Source: Apteryx mantelli
Lineage: Eukaryota > Chordata > Aves > Apterygiformes > Apterygidae
Assembly (NCBI RefSeq): GCF_036417845.1
Contig: NC_089982.1
Location: 42,371,684-42,435,683 of the forward strand
Reading direction: 5' to 3'
Length of the DNA: 64,000 nt
A model generated the notes under the pieces. It did not search any database, was not told where the DNA came from, and saw only the letters and a program-made list of their open reading frames with translations. Made by a program: the position numbers and the translations under genes. How positions within the stretch are numbered: position 1 is the first letter of the stretch; every line of letters begins with the position of its first letter. Shown in pieces: positions 52,401-61,788 of the stretch.

Positions 52401-55400
52401 CTGTGTCAGACTAGATGAATTATATATTGACCGTAATTTGCTTGTATTAGAACAGGATGTGTCCTCTCATATTCTCACCCATGCAGCTAAATGCATGTAC
52501 AGCAAACAGTTCATATCCTTATGTGTATATATAAATGTGTTTCACTGCCAATATTTCATGAGGAAGTAAAGCACAAAAACTGCCTACCCAAACACACAAA
52601 GATAAAAGAACTGGCACCAGGAGAGGTTCTAGATCCCTGTTCCTCTGCTGTCTCCACACAATCCCATCTAGGTGAGAGTCATTCATCTCAGCCAGTTTTG
52701 TGACATCAACTAGAAGAAACCACTACCTATGATGAAAAGTTTGAAGAAACACCTCTTGAAGAAAACAAGATACAATGATCACGTGTCAATTAAATGCATG
52801 GACCTATCTTGACCAACAGAAACTACAGTCTATACTGAATTGGTAGTAACAACTAATACATCTCTTCATTTTATTCAACTGTCTGCAAATGGATTAAGAA
52901 AGATAACTCCTCAGCTATGAAAAATAGGATGTTAGAAAACACTAGGTAACCTTAAGTGGTTTGCCACCACCTGAACTACTTATTAGAAGAGATATAGATA
53001 GATTGCAACAGGTTTGCTTTTGATTTTGTAACAGTTTTCCTAAATGTATTATCATCAGCTGTGATACGCCTAGCAATGACAACAAGAAATATAGCATTAT
53101 CCCTGAAAAGGAAGAAAAGTGCAGTTATGACTCTCGACAAATTTTGCACAACATGCCAAATGATCAACTGCATTGAGTTTAACTCTAGTCATTCATAGAG
53201 CATCTCCACTGAGAGTAAGCCTAGGGACACATCCCTATCAAAGTTGTCAAATTTCCTCTACTAAACAGGAGCCTAGCTGAAAAGTTTGCATGTATGTCCA
53301 AAAATTTTACCCTCAGTCAAGCTCCAAGTCTTGCAAACAATGCCTGAATAATCACAGTAAAATTGAATGGGTTGAGAAGACAGAGAAAAGACTGGAGTCT
53401 ACTTTTCACTAAGTCTGGGGACTTAGGCAGCAGTTAGGATTGACCTACACGAGATAGTTACAAAACTTTGACTTTAATTTCTCTTTTTTAACCCGGTACA
53501 GCTAAGCCCTATACTGAAATAACTTACTTCAGTTTTTGAGTGGCTTATATTCAGTTAATAATAATTAAATGGCCCTATTATATGCAGTGTGCCTACTACA
53601 TTGAATATTCAACGTATATATGTAGGCTTAGTGGCTCTGAAATTTAAGACAACTCTGAAGATCAGGCTCAATTATCTCTGCACATCTCTGCATGGTACCA
53701 TGTAGGCATACTTCAAGTGCTACAAAAATATAAAACACAGTTACCATTACTGCTGCCTCTTTGCATTTCTGTAAGACAAAGTGGTCCCGAGCCTGAGACA
53801 TGGCCTTATTGTGCAAGCTGATGTACAAACATAGGTGGACCTTGCTCTGAAGAATCTTAAATTGTGAGGACAGAGAGTGGGCAGATAACTGAAACGTCCA
53901 TTCTTGTCTGATAAATGTAATAAGGAGTGTATAGCACTAGTATTAGTAAAGTCTTATATCTCCTGCTATGAAAAAGCACAATGCTTGCACATTATCTTTT
54001 TGGTTTTAAAGTTAGGATCTTTGCAGTGTGTTACTAGGTTGAAGTATACTGTGAAACTGAGTGTTGCGGTACAGTGAACTTCCTCATTCTGCTTCTGTTT
54101 ACATTTCCATGCAAATTTCTTCCCAGCAAAAAGCGAGAAGTTTTCCGTTACCGTATCAAGAAACTAAGCCTGATCCTCATTTACACTTGATAGATGAGAG
54201 TCAATTCTGGCACACCAGTTTTTAAAAAAATAAATACTTGTTTCAGTTCTGTTAAACTTACTGGATGGCACATTCTCAAGACACTACTAAATCAAGTGAT
54301 TCAAGCCCACTCAGTTTTCTACACCAAATTCACACAGCTCAGAAGTGCCAACGTTGCCCTCATTTTCAGGGGAAAACGCTCACCTTTTGATTACACACTT
54401 CAACACAAAGACCTTAGACTGTCAGAGGCCAGTTCTCTTCTAGGCTAGAGAGTTACTTTCTCCTTCTCAAAACTTTAATACTTATTCTGCCAAAACTTTC
54501 TGTTGTATCTTTACCATCCTTGCAATGGATACCAGATTAACAGCCTCTACACATTCATGTAATACAGCAGTGCAAAGTTCTGTACAATTTATGCCTGACT
54601 GGAAAGAGTGTTTTGCAGAGACCATCCCTCAGATTGCTGTGGTAATGGCAACTCTAGAAGACACTGAATCAAGACCATAAATTTATGTAATGTAAATCAA
54701 TAATAAATGACAAAGAGAGACCAAAGCTGGATTTGAACTGATCACTTAAGAGTGAAAAACTCCATATCCCATTAGCTATCTGGCCTCCTGCTTCATTCTC
54801 TGGCTCTGGTTGGAGATTTAAAACACAGTAATACTCTGCCAGAGTACATAGTGTGTCTGTCTTCATGAAGAAAAACGTAGCAAAAAAAGACATTTAGTTC
54901 CCTTCAGGACTACTGTTTTTAAGTAACAGATGGAGATATCATAACCTTTCCGTAGAAAACATTTTGGGTTATTTCCTGTGGCCTGTCTAGCAGTTTATTA
55001 CAGAGAAACAGTGACAGAAAGCAGTCAAGAGAAGGGCACTTAGCCCATGGTGATAAGAAATCCCTATTAAGAACATTAAATCTTTCTCAGTAGACTAACC
55101 TGCATACTTCTAAATCATCAGACCAGTCATCACACAACACTGGAGACTTGTGAACAGCATCAGCCACACTGGACTCTGCCCCAGCAGGTGCTCCGTTATC
55201 TGGGACTGCCAGAGCGTTGCTGCCAGAGCCTCCCTCTGCAAAGCAGTCCTTCATATCTTTACTGTGTCTAAGGTAAGATGCAGACTGCCGATCTCTGTAG
55301 TAGCTTTTCCCTTTGCTTCTTCCACATTTTCTTGAGGAAATCCTCACTTCCTGAGATGATGCTGAAGACTGAGATTCCTTAAACCCTGGAACCCTTCTTC

Positions 55401-56318
55401 TGCGGTGATTTAAAGTAGGATTCTCAGGATCAGATACCTCTTGCTTCTTTTTCCCCATTGTCCCCAGGGTGACAAGTTCAACAGCATTACTGTTTGAGGA
55501 CCCATCCTGGGTACTGCATGATCTATTCCTTCTCCCTCTCCTGGGCATTTTGACCTTTTCTCTTGCTCTCCTCCTAACCTGAGCCCACTGACTCTCATCT
55601 GATGATGATGATGAATCAGATGCAATCCAACTGGATCTTGTAGCTTCAGGATGTAATTTACAGTCCTTCTCCTTTCCTTGCTTTTCTGTATGCTCACCAT
55701 TGTCTCCAGTCTCTTTTTTCCGCCTAAACCTTCGTTTTACTTGTTTCTTACCAGACTCCCTACTAGAAGGGGTCAGCACCATGACAGGGGTTGTATGTTC
55801 AAGCTCATCTTCTGACAAATCATGCAATGTAGTTGATCTAGACAAAGCACTAAGCAAAAGAAAAGGATGGAAATGGTAAGGGTGGGTGGAAAGAGAAAGA
55901 GAGAGAGAGAGATCACACAAAAAAAAAGGATGAAAATGAGAACATGAAATTTAACAGAAAAATAGGACTGAAAAGCAAAACCAGAACCAAAATAGAGATC
56001 AAAATAAAACTAAAATCTATGTGTATTATGAACAGTGCTAAGCAGAAGCAAGAGCTACATATTATTTAATAAAGACAACAACTAACAAATATTAGGCAGA
56101 TTAAAGTATATTTTTCTCAGCACATACCTACAAATGTCCTGAGTGGAAGGGCAGACAGACAGTCGCGACTGACTCCTGGGAGCTGTTCCTGTTGTAGGAC
56201 TGCTTGCCTGTTGAAATAAGTTGGACAGTTTGGAATCTTTGTCCATGAAATACATTGCAGATATTTTACTGCTTTGCCACATGATTACAAAATTAAAACA
56301 ACTGTTGCTGCTGTTCAT
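21347..56318 (-). CDS. MARCHF1: MARCHF1, membrane-associated RING-CH E3 ubiquitin ligase 1 (complete short isoform, 273 aa)
   Basis: Join 56318-56128, 43271-43091, 25323-25176 and 21648-21347: 822 bases, 273 residues. MARCHF1 is an endosome and plasma-membrane E3 ligase of dendritic and B cells that ubiquitinates MHC class II beta chain and CD86, causing their internalisation. Seen: RING-CH finger with C63-x2-C66, C80-x-C82, H90-x2-C93 and C106-x2-C109; transmembrane segments at about 138-160 and 183-206; a cytosolic tail with YNRV (YxxPhi-type) and the family-conserved [12 protein letters not shown]. The start [10 protein letters not shown]...SNLFQQ corresponds to the human 272-residue isoform as I recall it, so the whole short form lies here. 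Longer isoforms start at exons upstream of the window and splice into 56207. A 250-residue cassette exon (55100-55849) may be included. The gene is convergent with TMA16. Confidence 0.95.
21649..25175 (-). other. MARCHF1 intron
   Basis: A 3.5 kb intron between donor GTAAGT (25175) and the last exon. No further exon, RNA gene or repeat family recognised. Confidence 0.75.
25176..25323 (-). CDS. MARCHF1: MARCHF1 coding exon: TM1 and luminal loop
   Basis: Acceptor TTATTGCAG ends at 25324, donor G|GTAAGT at 25175. The 148 bases encode [15 protein letters not shown], the first transmembrane helix ([21 protein letters not shown]) and the short luminal loop [13 protein letters not shown]. It is nearly identical to human MARCHF1. 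Confidence 0.95.
26457..26506 (+). repeat. G/T-rich low-complexity tract
   Basis: TTTG and GGGGG/TTTT blocks like those at 6664 and 21218. Intronic in MARCHF1, C/A-rich in its transcript. Confidence 0.75.
29688..29713 (+). repeat. 13 bp perfect tandem duplication
   Basis: AGGGATGCTGCTT occurs twice back to back with no mismatch. A small slippage event within a MARCHF1 intron. Confidence 0.95.
34454..34489 (+). repeat. Compound (CA)n(TA)n microsatellite
   Basis: Twelve CA units followed by TA units. Likely polymorphic. Confidence 0.97.
35809..35830 (+). repeat. Poly-A run (A22)
   Basis: Twenty-two consecutive A. No retroposed gene or SINE body was recognised in the bases before it. Confidence 0.96.
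37870..37912 (+). repeat. G/T-rich tract with (TTTGG)n and long T run
   Basis: GGCGGGGTGTTTT, then TTTGG-type units, then about T14. It resembles the other G/T tracts of the window. Confidence 0.8.
38722..38744 (+). repeat. C-rich pyrimidine run
   Basis: C5, C7 and C10 blocks separated by single T. On the minus strand (MARCHF1 sense) it is a G-rich block with potential for G-quadruplex formation. Confidence 0.9.
41375..41412 (+). repeat. 19 bp tandem duplication, two copies
   Basis: Units 41375-41393 and 41394-41412 begin ACTTTGAGCAGAA and differ at one base. Just upstream, AGAGTACT-type motifs also repeat (41343-41375), including a 12-base palindrome GAGAGTACTCTC. Confidence 0.92.
43091..43271 (-). 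CDS. MARCHF1: MARCHF1 coding exon: RING-CH zinc finger
   Basis: Acceptor CTGTCAG ends at 43272, donor GTATGG begins at 43090. The 181 bases complete an Arg codon, then encode [20 protein letters not shown] and the rest of the C4HC3 finger (H of [11 protein letters not shown] of CCELC) up to [10 protein letters not shown]. Seven of the eight zinc ligands are here. The first Cys comes from whichever exon is spliced in front. Nearly identical to human MARCHF1. Confidence 0.96.
44400..44690. other. CpG-enriched intronic patch
   Basis: About 13 CpG dinucleotides in roughly 290 bases, against an almost CpG-free intron. It lies 1.1 kb upstream, in MARCHF1 direction, of the RING-CH exon. It could be an enhancer, an alternative promoter or simply a local GC-rich island. 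No TATA or coding similarity recognised. Confidence 0.45.
47560..47592 (+). repeat. TG microsatellite with 18-base palindrome
   Basis: Positions 47560-47577 form a perfect palindrome around CATACATGTATG, running into (TG)n and TATATA. It arose where CA and TG repeats abut. Confidence 0.93.
48035..48125 (+). repeat. Dispersed duplicate, copy 1
   Basis: Ninety-one bases starting AAAAATAGGATC and ending AACAGGTTTG, about 90% identical to 52920-53016 in the same orientation. Family unknown. It may be a fragment of an interspersed repeat or a small intronic segmental duplication. Confidence 0.93.
52920..53016 (+). repeat. Dispersed duplicate, copy 2
   Basis: Ninety-seven bases matching 48035-48125, with a 6-base insertion (extra ATAGAT) and several substitutions. 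The two copies lie 4.9 kb apart in direct orientation. Flanks outside the matched block do not align by eye. Confidence 0.93.
54690..54790 (-). mobile_element. tRNA-like SINE relic
   Basis: Read on the minus strand, the bases at 54778-54767 (TAGCTAATGGGA) resemble an RNA polymerase III A box. About 28 bases further on, 54739-54729 (AGTTCAAATCC) is one or two bases from the B-box consensus GGTTCGAATCC. Order and spacing suit a tRNA-derived SINE head. The family was not identified; it could also be a tRNA pseudogene. Confidence 0.5.
55100..55849 (-). CDS. MARCHF1: MARCHF1 in-frame cassette exon (long-isoform N-terminal region, 250 codons)
   Basis: Acceptor TTTTGCTTAG ends at 55850, donor AG|GTTAGT at 55099. 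Its 750 bases keep the frame of both neighbours (AG|N codon split), so it can be included or skipped. The product starts [19 protein letters not shown] and ends [10 protein letters not shown]. It looks disordered, rich in Ser, Arg and Lys, with basic clusters at residues 35-46, 93-110 and 149-153 and an acidic Ser tract at 78-87. Long forms with a comparable exon are known for MARCHF1 and MARCHF8. The last Cys replaces the first zinc ligand of the RING-CH finger (CRIC). The 55891-55912 TC repeat lies just upstream of its acceptor. Confidence 0.88.
55891..55912 (-). promoter_or_regulatory. TC repeat upstream of cassette acceptor, candidate PTB site
   Basis: On the minus strand (MARCHF1 sense) this is an uninterrupted CTCTCT tract followed by TTTCTCTTTCC, lying 42-63 bases upstream of the cassette acceptor. 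PTBP proteins bind UCUU and CUCUCU and often repress such exons. Binding here is inference. Confidence 0.45.
56128..56318 (-). CDS. MARCHF1: MARCHF1 composite exon: first coding exon of short isoform, internal exon (56128-56207) of longer isoforms
   Basis: The ATG at 56318-56316 opens [10 protein letters not shown]...SNLFQQ, which aligns with the human short-isoform start as I recall it (MTSSHVCCNF...). The reading continues into [19 protein letters not shown] and PSTQDIC with no gap, ending at donor AG|GTATGT (56127). A good acceptor, TTATTTCAACAG, ends at 56208, so longer transcripts can enter at 56207 with GCA (Ala), the usual junction ...SNISK/ASSPTT. In the short form 37 unique residues replace the upstream exons. 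The frame stays open above the ATG to 56375, but that part is not conserved in my recollection, so I chose the ATG at 56318. Confidence 0.88.
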
Positions 56319-56434
56319 AGCGTACTCTTGAATACATGCAGGTTCGCAAAATACAGGAAGCCTGACCAAAAGCAAAACCTATTTGTGGAACTAAATATGA
56401 CTGAACATTTTCAGCTGCTTTCATTTGCTCATGA

Positions 56435-56485
56435 CTACTTTTTGTCATTGTTTGAGGAAGCAGCTTTCAGCATTTGAGATTTCAT
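56435..56485 (-). other. Upstream ORF in putative MARCHF1 short-isoform 5' leader
   Basis: ATG at 56485-56483, stop TAG at 56437-56435, 16 codons, 117 bases before the main ATG. Several other upstream ATGs follow it. If transcription starts near 56500, these would dampen translation of the main frame. It may be irrelevant if the leader is spliced or starts lower. Confidence 0.3.
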
Positions 56486-56499
56486 TTAGTTGTGATCTA

Positions 56500-56545
56500 C
56501 TGCAAGTGTCTGAGAGGAAAGGACGTTTTTATATCATGCAAAACA
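56500..56545 (-). promoter_or_regulatory. Candidate intragenic promoter of MARCHF1 short isoform (octamer-like plus TATA)
   Basis: Reading the minus strand, TTTTGCAT (56543-56536, 7 of 8 to the octamer ATTTGCAT) is followed two bases later by TATAAAAA (56533-56526). A start site would then lie near 56500, about 185 bases before the ATG at 56318. ETS/PU.1-like GAGGAA sites on the plus strand occur at 56514 and 56454. Octamer plus TATA suits a B-cell gene, and MARCHF1 is expressed in B cells. No transcript evidence is available. Confidence 0.45.
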
Positions 56546-57989
56546 AACTAGGATGATTCTTTTCACAATGAGGTGAAGCGCATTTACATTATGCTGAGTG
56601 ATGGTGAGCACAAAGCAAAGCTACATGGAGTGGGCTGACAGAACATTGAGAAAATTAAGGTATGTTTTAAAAGGTTTTCAAGGCAATCAGATCATCTGGA
56701 AGAGTTGAAAGAATGTGAAATTGATGAGCCTGAGAACACCAAAGTGCAGGCTGCAACTCTGCAGAGCTGATCACATTCTCAAACAGCAGGAGAGATATAA
56801 AACACGTTTAGTGTATGACATTTTGCTCATAAGATGGTTGTTGTAAACTGCAAACTCAGTTGCTCAATACTTCCACTAAAAACATATTTTGATGGTGTTA
56901 GCAATAAACCATTTCAATCTGCCTCACAATCTATTGGCGACATAGCTATATAAAATCCAAATTTAAACCCAAGGCCCTGTGATTTTTCAGGATCACTCTG
57001 GAGGTACGTATAGTATTGTGGGGAGAGGGCTCAATAAATATTCTTAAGACTATAACCTTCATTTAGCTGATATGGGCATTGTATCTTAGTATGCAACTCT
57101 CTCCCGTTGTGAGCACTGCTACCAAATGGAGACAAAATATTACAAGCCTAAGAGTTTCACAACACACAGACCATATGCAAGGGAAGAATGAATACAAGGC
57201 AACAGTACAAAGATATGAAGTACAAATAATACAAAGCCTGTCATCCCAAACTTTTGTACTAATAAATCAAAACAAATTGTATGCAGAATCCATAATTAAA
57301 ATTATTCCTAGCTCACCTTTCACAGACACATTTTTGTGGTGTCGGTATGAAAATTAAGAATTAATAGCACAAGCAAAAATAGGCAAATGCAGCAACCACC
57401 TCCTGATGCTTCATTTTAATCCAAGGTTCCTAATACCTACTATATTGCATGCCTAGATCCTTTGGAACCATTAGTCAATACTATGTGTATTCTTGTTTTT
57501 AATGGGAGATCAGCTGAGATTTAGAAACAGTGCTTTTTTTCTGACTTTAGGAATTCAAGCACCGCTCGCTCTCTCTCAATTTGCTACTATCACAACACCA
57601 AAACTTTTACTAAATCTTTACTACTAGTCTCAGTAAATGAAACTTGGCAGTATGAAAATTCAGCTAACACAAGAAATCAAACTGAAAAGGCATTTGTGTA
57701 CAATCCTTATGTTCAAATGGCTTTTCAGTGGCTGGCTGGGTCCGTGAGGCAGAGGATGAACATTAGAGCATCTGCAATCTAATGTGTGGAAAAAAGTACA
57801 AACATCGGTAAGAAAAATTGTTTGTATTTAATTTCTTTTTCCACAAAAGGCATCATTTCAATTACATGTTATGTAAGGGAATGTGAATTAGAAACAGATG
57901 AGATATGTAAGTTTGGGCATATGATCTTTCTGCCTCTCAACCTCTGTGATCAGCTTTGAGCGAGCAGGCACACCTTAAGCAGTTTGCAC

Positions 57990-58430
57990 AGCTACTTGAG
58001 TGTCACTATTAGGAGAAAGATGCAGACAGCAGCAGCAGTCCCATGCTGTTGCGCTACATGCTGCTGATACTGGAGAAAAGATCCCTCCAGACTCCGCAGC
58101 AGACAAAGGACTGCTGGAGAAATCCAGCCCCAGAGCTGAGTGCGGGCCACTGAATTCATCTCTTGTGACTACTTCCCCCTTTTTTTTTTTCTTCCCCCCC
58201 CTCGCAGCTGCAGGACTGTACCATTGCTTCTTTCAGGGGCTAGGCTTGATCTTAAACAGTGCTCAGGTGTCTCCATGGCATAAAGGCAAACTTTATATCA
58301 CCTTGCCACAGCATTAGCCTTTGAAGGAATGAGAGCGGCTGCAGTGGCACAGTGACTGTGGAGCAGGTCTGCGCAAGTTCAAGAAACTTCCAACTTTTAT
58401 GGCTATAAGAGCAGGAAGTGAGCTAGACGA
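57990..58430. other. GC-richer patch, possible enhancer or promoter
   Basis: Locally richer in CpG and CAG/CTG-type words than its surroundings. At its high end, on the minus strand, CACTTCCTGC (an ETS/PU.1-type site) is followed by CCATAAAAG, a weak TATA-like word, at about 58420-58398. Function not shown. Confidence 0.3.
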
Positions 58431-58746
58431 GTCTTAAGATGGTTGGAATCAAGCCAACATTAAAATAAACAGTCTGAAAAGCTTTTACACTTACTATTTG
58501 GGGTTGGAGACAGAGTGAAATTAATTATTTTCAGATAAAAATTACATTACAAATTTGATTGCTTATATCTTACATTTCACTCTTAGCTGTAAAGAAGCCT
58601 GGACTGTTTCAGCCCTCTTCAGTCAAATTCACTTCCTAGTTCTCCTGCAACCACATAACAATGTTAATAATATGCTGAGCTGCAAGTACCTCAGGGGAAG
58701 GTTTATTTTCTTCTGAAACCATTCCCATCAATTCCTTAAAATAAAA

Positions 58747-58765
58747 TTTGTTTGTTTGTTTGTTT
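58747..58765 (+). repeat. (TTTG)n microsatellite
   Basis: Four TTTG units plus TTT. Confidence 0.93.
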
Positions 58766-59324
58766 AATTCATATTGGGGCAAACTTGACATCTAGGCGGG
58801 CACAAAGCCTTTGCACCAGTTAAATCCTCAAAAACAAAGCAGGAAACTCCCAGCAAACCAAGTTACACCCAAAATGATACAGATTCTCATTTCTGGTGGT
58901 GTTTCATTTAAAATGTTTCTACAAGTTTTAAATACAAGTTTTGTTTTTAACTGCTTTAAAATAACTTTTTAATGATAAAATGAACTAATGGAGTGGTTTC
59001 TAAAACTGAGGAAGTTAGTGGGTTTTGACACTCATTTTCTAATGTTTACTTATGGAAAAAAGCAACTTTTTGTGCCTGATTCAGGTTGGTCAATACTGTA
59101 GGCCTGCAAACCACATTCTGCATGGGCACTCAAGGGCCATCTCCACAGAGTTGCTTACGCATATTCCTTATTCTGTAAGTAACTGCAGCGTTATCTCTGC
59201 AGCTTAAATAGGAACAGAAGAACCAGTTAACAGCAAGTCTGTCCCTGGTATCACGTCATACAAATATAATCATTCATAAAGTTAGTCAAGAAAACTTAAA
59301 CCTGTAAATTCTAATTTAACCTGA

Positions 59325-59520
59325 AGGCTATTCCAGAACTTTTTTCCTAAATCCCTCACGCTTTCACTCTAATTACGTTCTGTCGGTATAAACCGGATCT
59401 GTTTGTTCTGCTGCCAACGCTGCCTCTGAGCTAACCTCACTTCTTTCTGTAATAGTCCCTCTTAACCTTCTCCTCTCTAAGCTAAACATCCCAAACTCTT
59501 TTAGGAAATATATATGCTGG
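59325..59520 (-). mobile_element. Old CR1 LINE relic
   Basis: The plus strand shows the complement of the CR1 3' region: ACTTTTTTCCTAAATCC near 59340, then a TAAACC block, then TTAACCTTCTCCTCTCTAAG and CTAAACATCCCAAACTCTTT near 59465-59503. Order and wording fit CR1 and divergence is high. Ends are approximate. Confidence 0.65.
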
Positions 59521-61788
59521 TAAATCCAGCATCACAATGAAGATATCTAAAGTAGCATTTAGTGAATTGATGTATTTACAGAGCACAGCCATACATAAGT
59601 ATAAGGCTAGATCCTAGACCATATATAGGTGTCTCAGTACAGTATTGCACTTCATCCAACCAACGGAGTGGGCTGGTTAACCTAGGTGCAGCCGCACACG
59701 GCTCAGGTTCAGCTGGTGCTGGCTTGGAGTATCTGCTATACCGTGTCACCGCAAAACACAACATTGAGCAAGTCCATTATCTCTGCTCATATGTAAGTTT
59801 TCTATCATTTTTAATCATCTTTATTGCTAGCTTTAGAAACAAAACACAAAATCCTATAATTTGCATCAAGTTTATTTTATAGGCATCTCTGACAAACTGA
59901 AAACAAGATCATTTGAATATATTCTCCTCATAGCATATCAATCCAGATAACAAGCTCTTATGGGACTGTATATAAAACAGGTGTCAGTCTCAAGCACACA
60001 GATCTTATTGCTATAATATCCTACTTAACACACTGAGAATTCTGAGGTCCTGTATTTATTGAATAGGGGGATCAGATTGATTCTGTGAACTCCAATTCCA
60101 CTTGGCAGGCTGAATAATGAATTATTTTAAAAATAGTATTCCTTGAATGGGTATCTATTTCAAACAACTACAGTGTACAACTCACTGAAATCAGAAAACT
60201 AAACAAGAGCTGCACTAATTTTATCATAGCAAATTATATCAGTAGCATAATTAAACATGGCAATTCAAAATAAAGTTGTCTCACAATCCATTTATAAGCA
60301 AGGCAGCTCATTTCGCTGTGACATCAGCACACGGAAGATGCTTGAGGGATAATGCCAATTTCAGCTGATTAGGTCTGGCATTTCAAAAGCGTTGTTAGTA
60401 TGGATTCCCTAGTCACCACCTTCTGCTGTCTCGGCCAGTTTAAATGAACTCTCCTGTCAAGGATATGCAATTCAATTAACAAACACATCAGGGTATTTTA
60501 TTCATAATTATTTTCAATATGTTCAACAGGAGCTGAGAGTGTGCTTTTCAAACAGAATACTGCTAAATACAGAGTTTTCAGGACAACTGAGATCATCATT
60601 TATCTGGCACAAGGGGATACTGATATCACACACACGTGTCGCTGTTAAAAGACTGCGCCAAAGACAGAAATGGGGGATGGAATGAAGCGAAACTCACAAA
60701 GAAAATAAGAATTTCCCATCTGCATTTAATTCTCACTTTAATTTGATGTTGACAGTTTGACAGGATTTTCCAGATAACAACAAAAAATATGGGTCATCTC
60801 TCACCGACGATTGCTTAACACTGCATGTTCAAGCTAGTCCATGAATATGAGTCAATCTGTGTTCCTTTCAAGAGGAAAGGAGGACTTTACTTTACCTAAG
60901 AGAAATGCTCATTAGAAACATGTTTCACACATACAAACCATTCATATCTGAATGGAGTTAAGCTTCAAAGTAACAAACCAGATATAATGCACAGCCGACA
61001 TAAGATGGTCTCCCAGACACCAACAGAAAAGCTAATGAATCCTGCAGTGCCTCTGTCCTGGATAGGGAAGGCCACCGGCATTTCCGAAAGCTGCTCAGCC
61101 TAGAACGCTGTTAAAGCAGAAAGTCGCACAAAACGGAGGGAAGGTAGGGCAGACAGGCAGCGTGACTAATGCTTTTGTTCCTGGAGTATGCATGCTTTCT
61201 AGCCGTGATGTATCACAGAATCCTCCAGATCCCACCAGCTGATACAGTCAAAGAGCTGAAACGCTATAACTATTAAAATAATGGTACACTGAGGAATGGA
61301 TAGAAGATCACAGCAGTTTGCACATAATTAATCTTCAAGTGGTAATAAGCTCAGCAGGAGATCCAGTCTGAATATTTTCTTCTAAAAATCCTGGTTTGTC
61401 AAAAACACAAGTTTTATGGAAAACAGCAGTCTTAATTACACTTTTATTTGGATAATTTTTCAGGTCTCAAAAGAACAAAAACATGGTGGCAATGACCCAT
61501 GTTCACGTCTCAGTCTACACGCAGGTATATCTTACTGCTTGGAGTTCAGATCTAGAAGTCGTTATTGTCTGATTGATGGCTATCCACTGACCATTAAATG
61601 AACCGGTAACTTGATTTCTGTTACATTTTCTGCCATGGCGAGTTTTTGGTTTTTTGTCTTGAGCATTTCCTCCCTAAACATTTTCTTTCCCTCCTGCCCT
61701 TCTTCCCCTCCTCCCACCCCCTCTGAAGAGAAGGGACAAAAGTGGAAAAATAACACAGAAAGAAGGAGAGGAAACAGACTTACAATTC

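Larger units (their letters stand above)
43272..55099 (-). other. MARCHF1 intron between cassette exon and RING-CH exon
   Basis: An 11.8 kb intron (12.9 kb when the cassette is skipped). It contains a small CpG-enriched patch (44400-44690), a TG repeat with an 18-base palindrome (47560-47592), two copies of a 91-97 bp sequence (48035 and 52920) and a tRNA-like SINE relic (54690-54790). The 129-codon frame at 48444-48833 (plus) has no similarity that I recognise. Confidence 0.75.

Noticed and set aside
55850-55920. Extension of the cassette-exon frame upstream with a possible start and Ser/Leu repeats
   Set aside because: This is the intronic TC repeat and polypyrimidine tract translated in frame; the acceptor AG at 55851-55850 and matching phase place the exon start at 55849.
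56319-56375. Longer N-terminus for the MARCHF1 short isoform
   Set aside because: The frame is open upstream, but similarity to the human short isoform as I recall it begins at the ATG at 56318.
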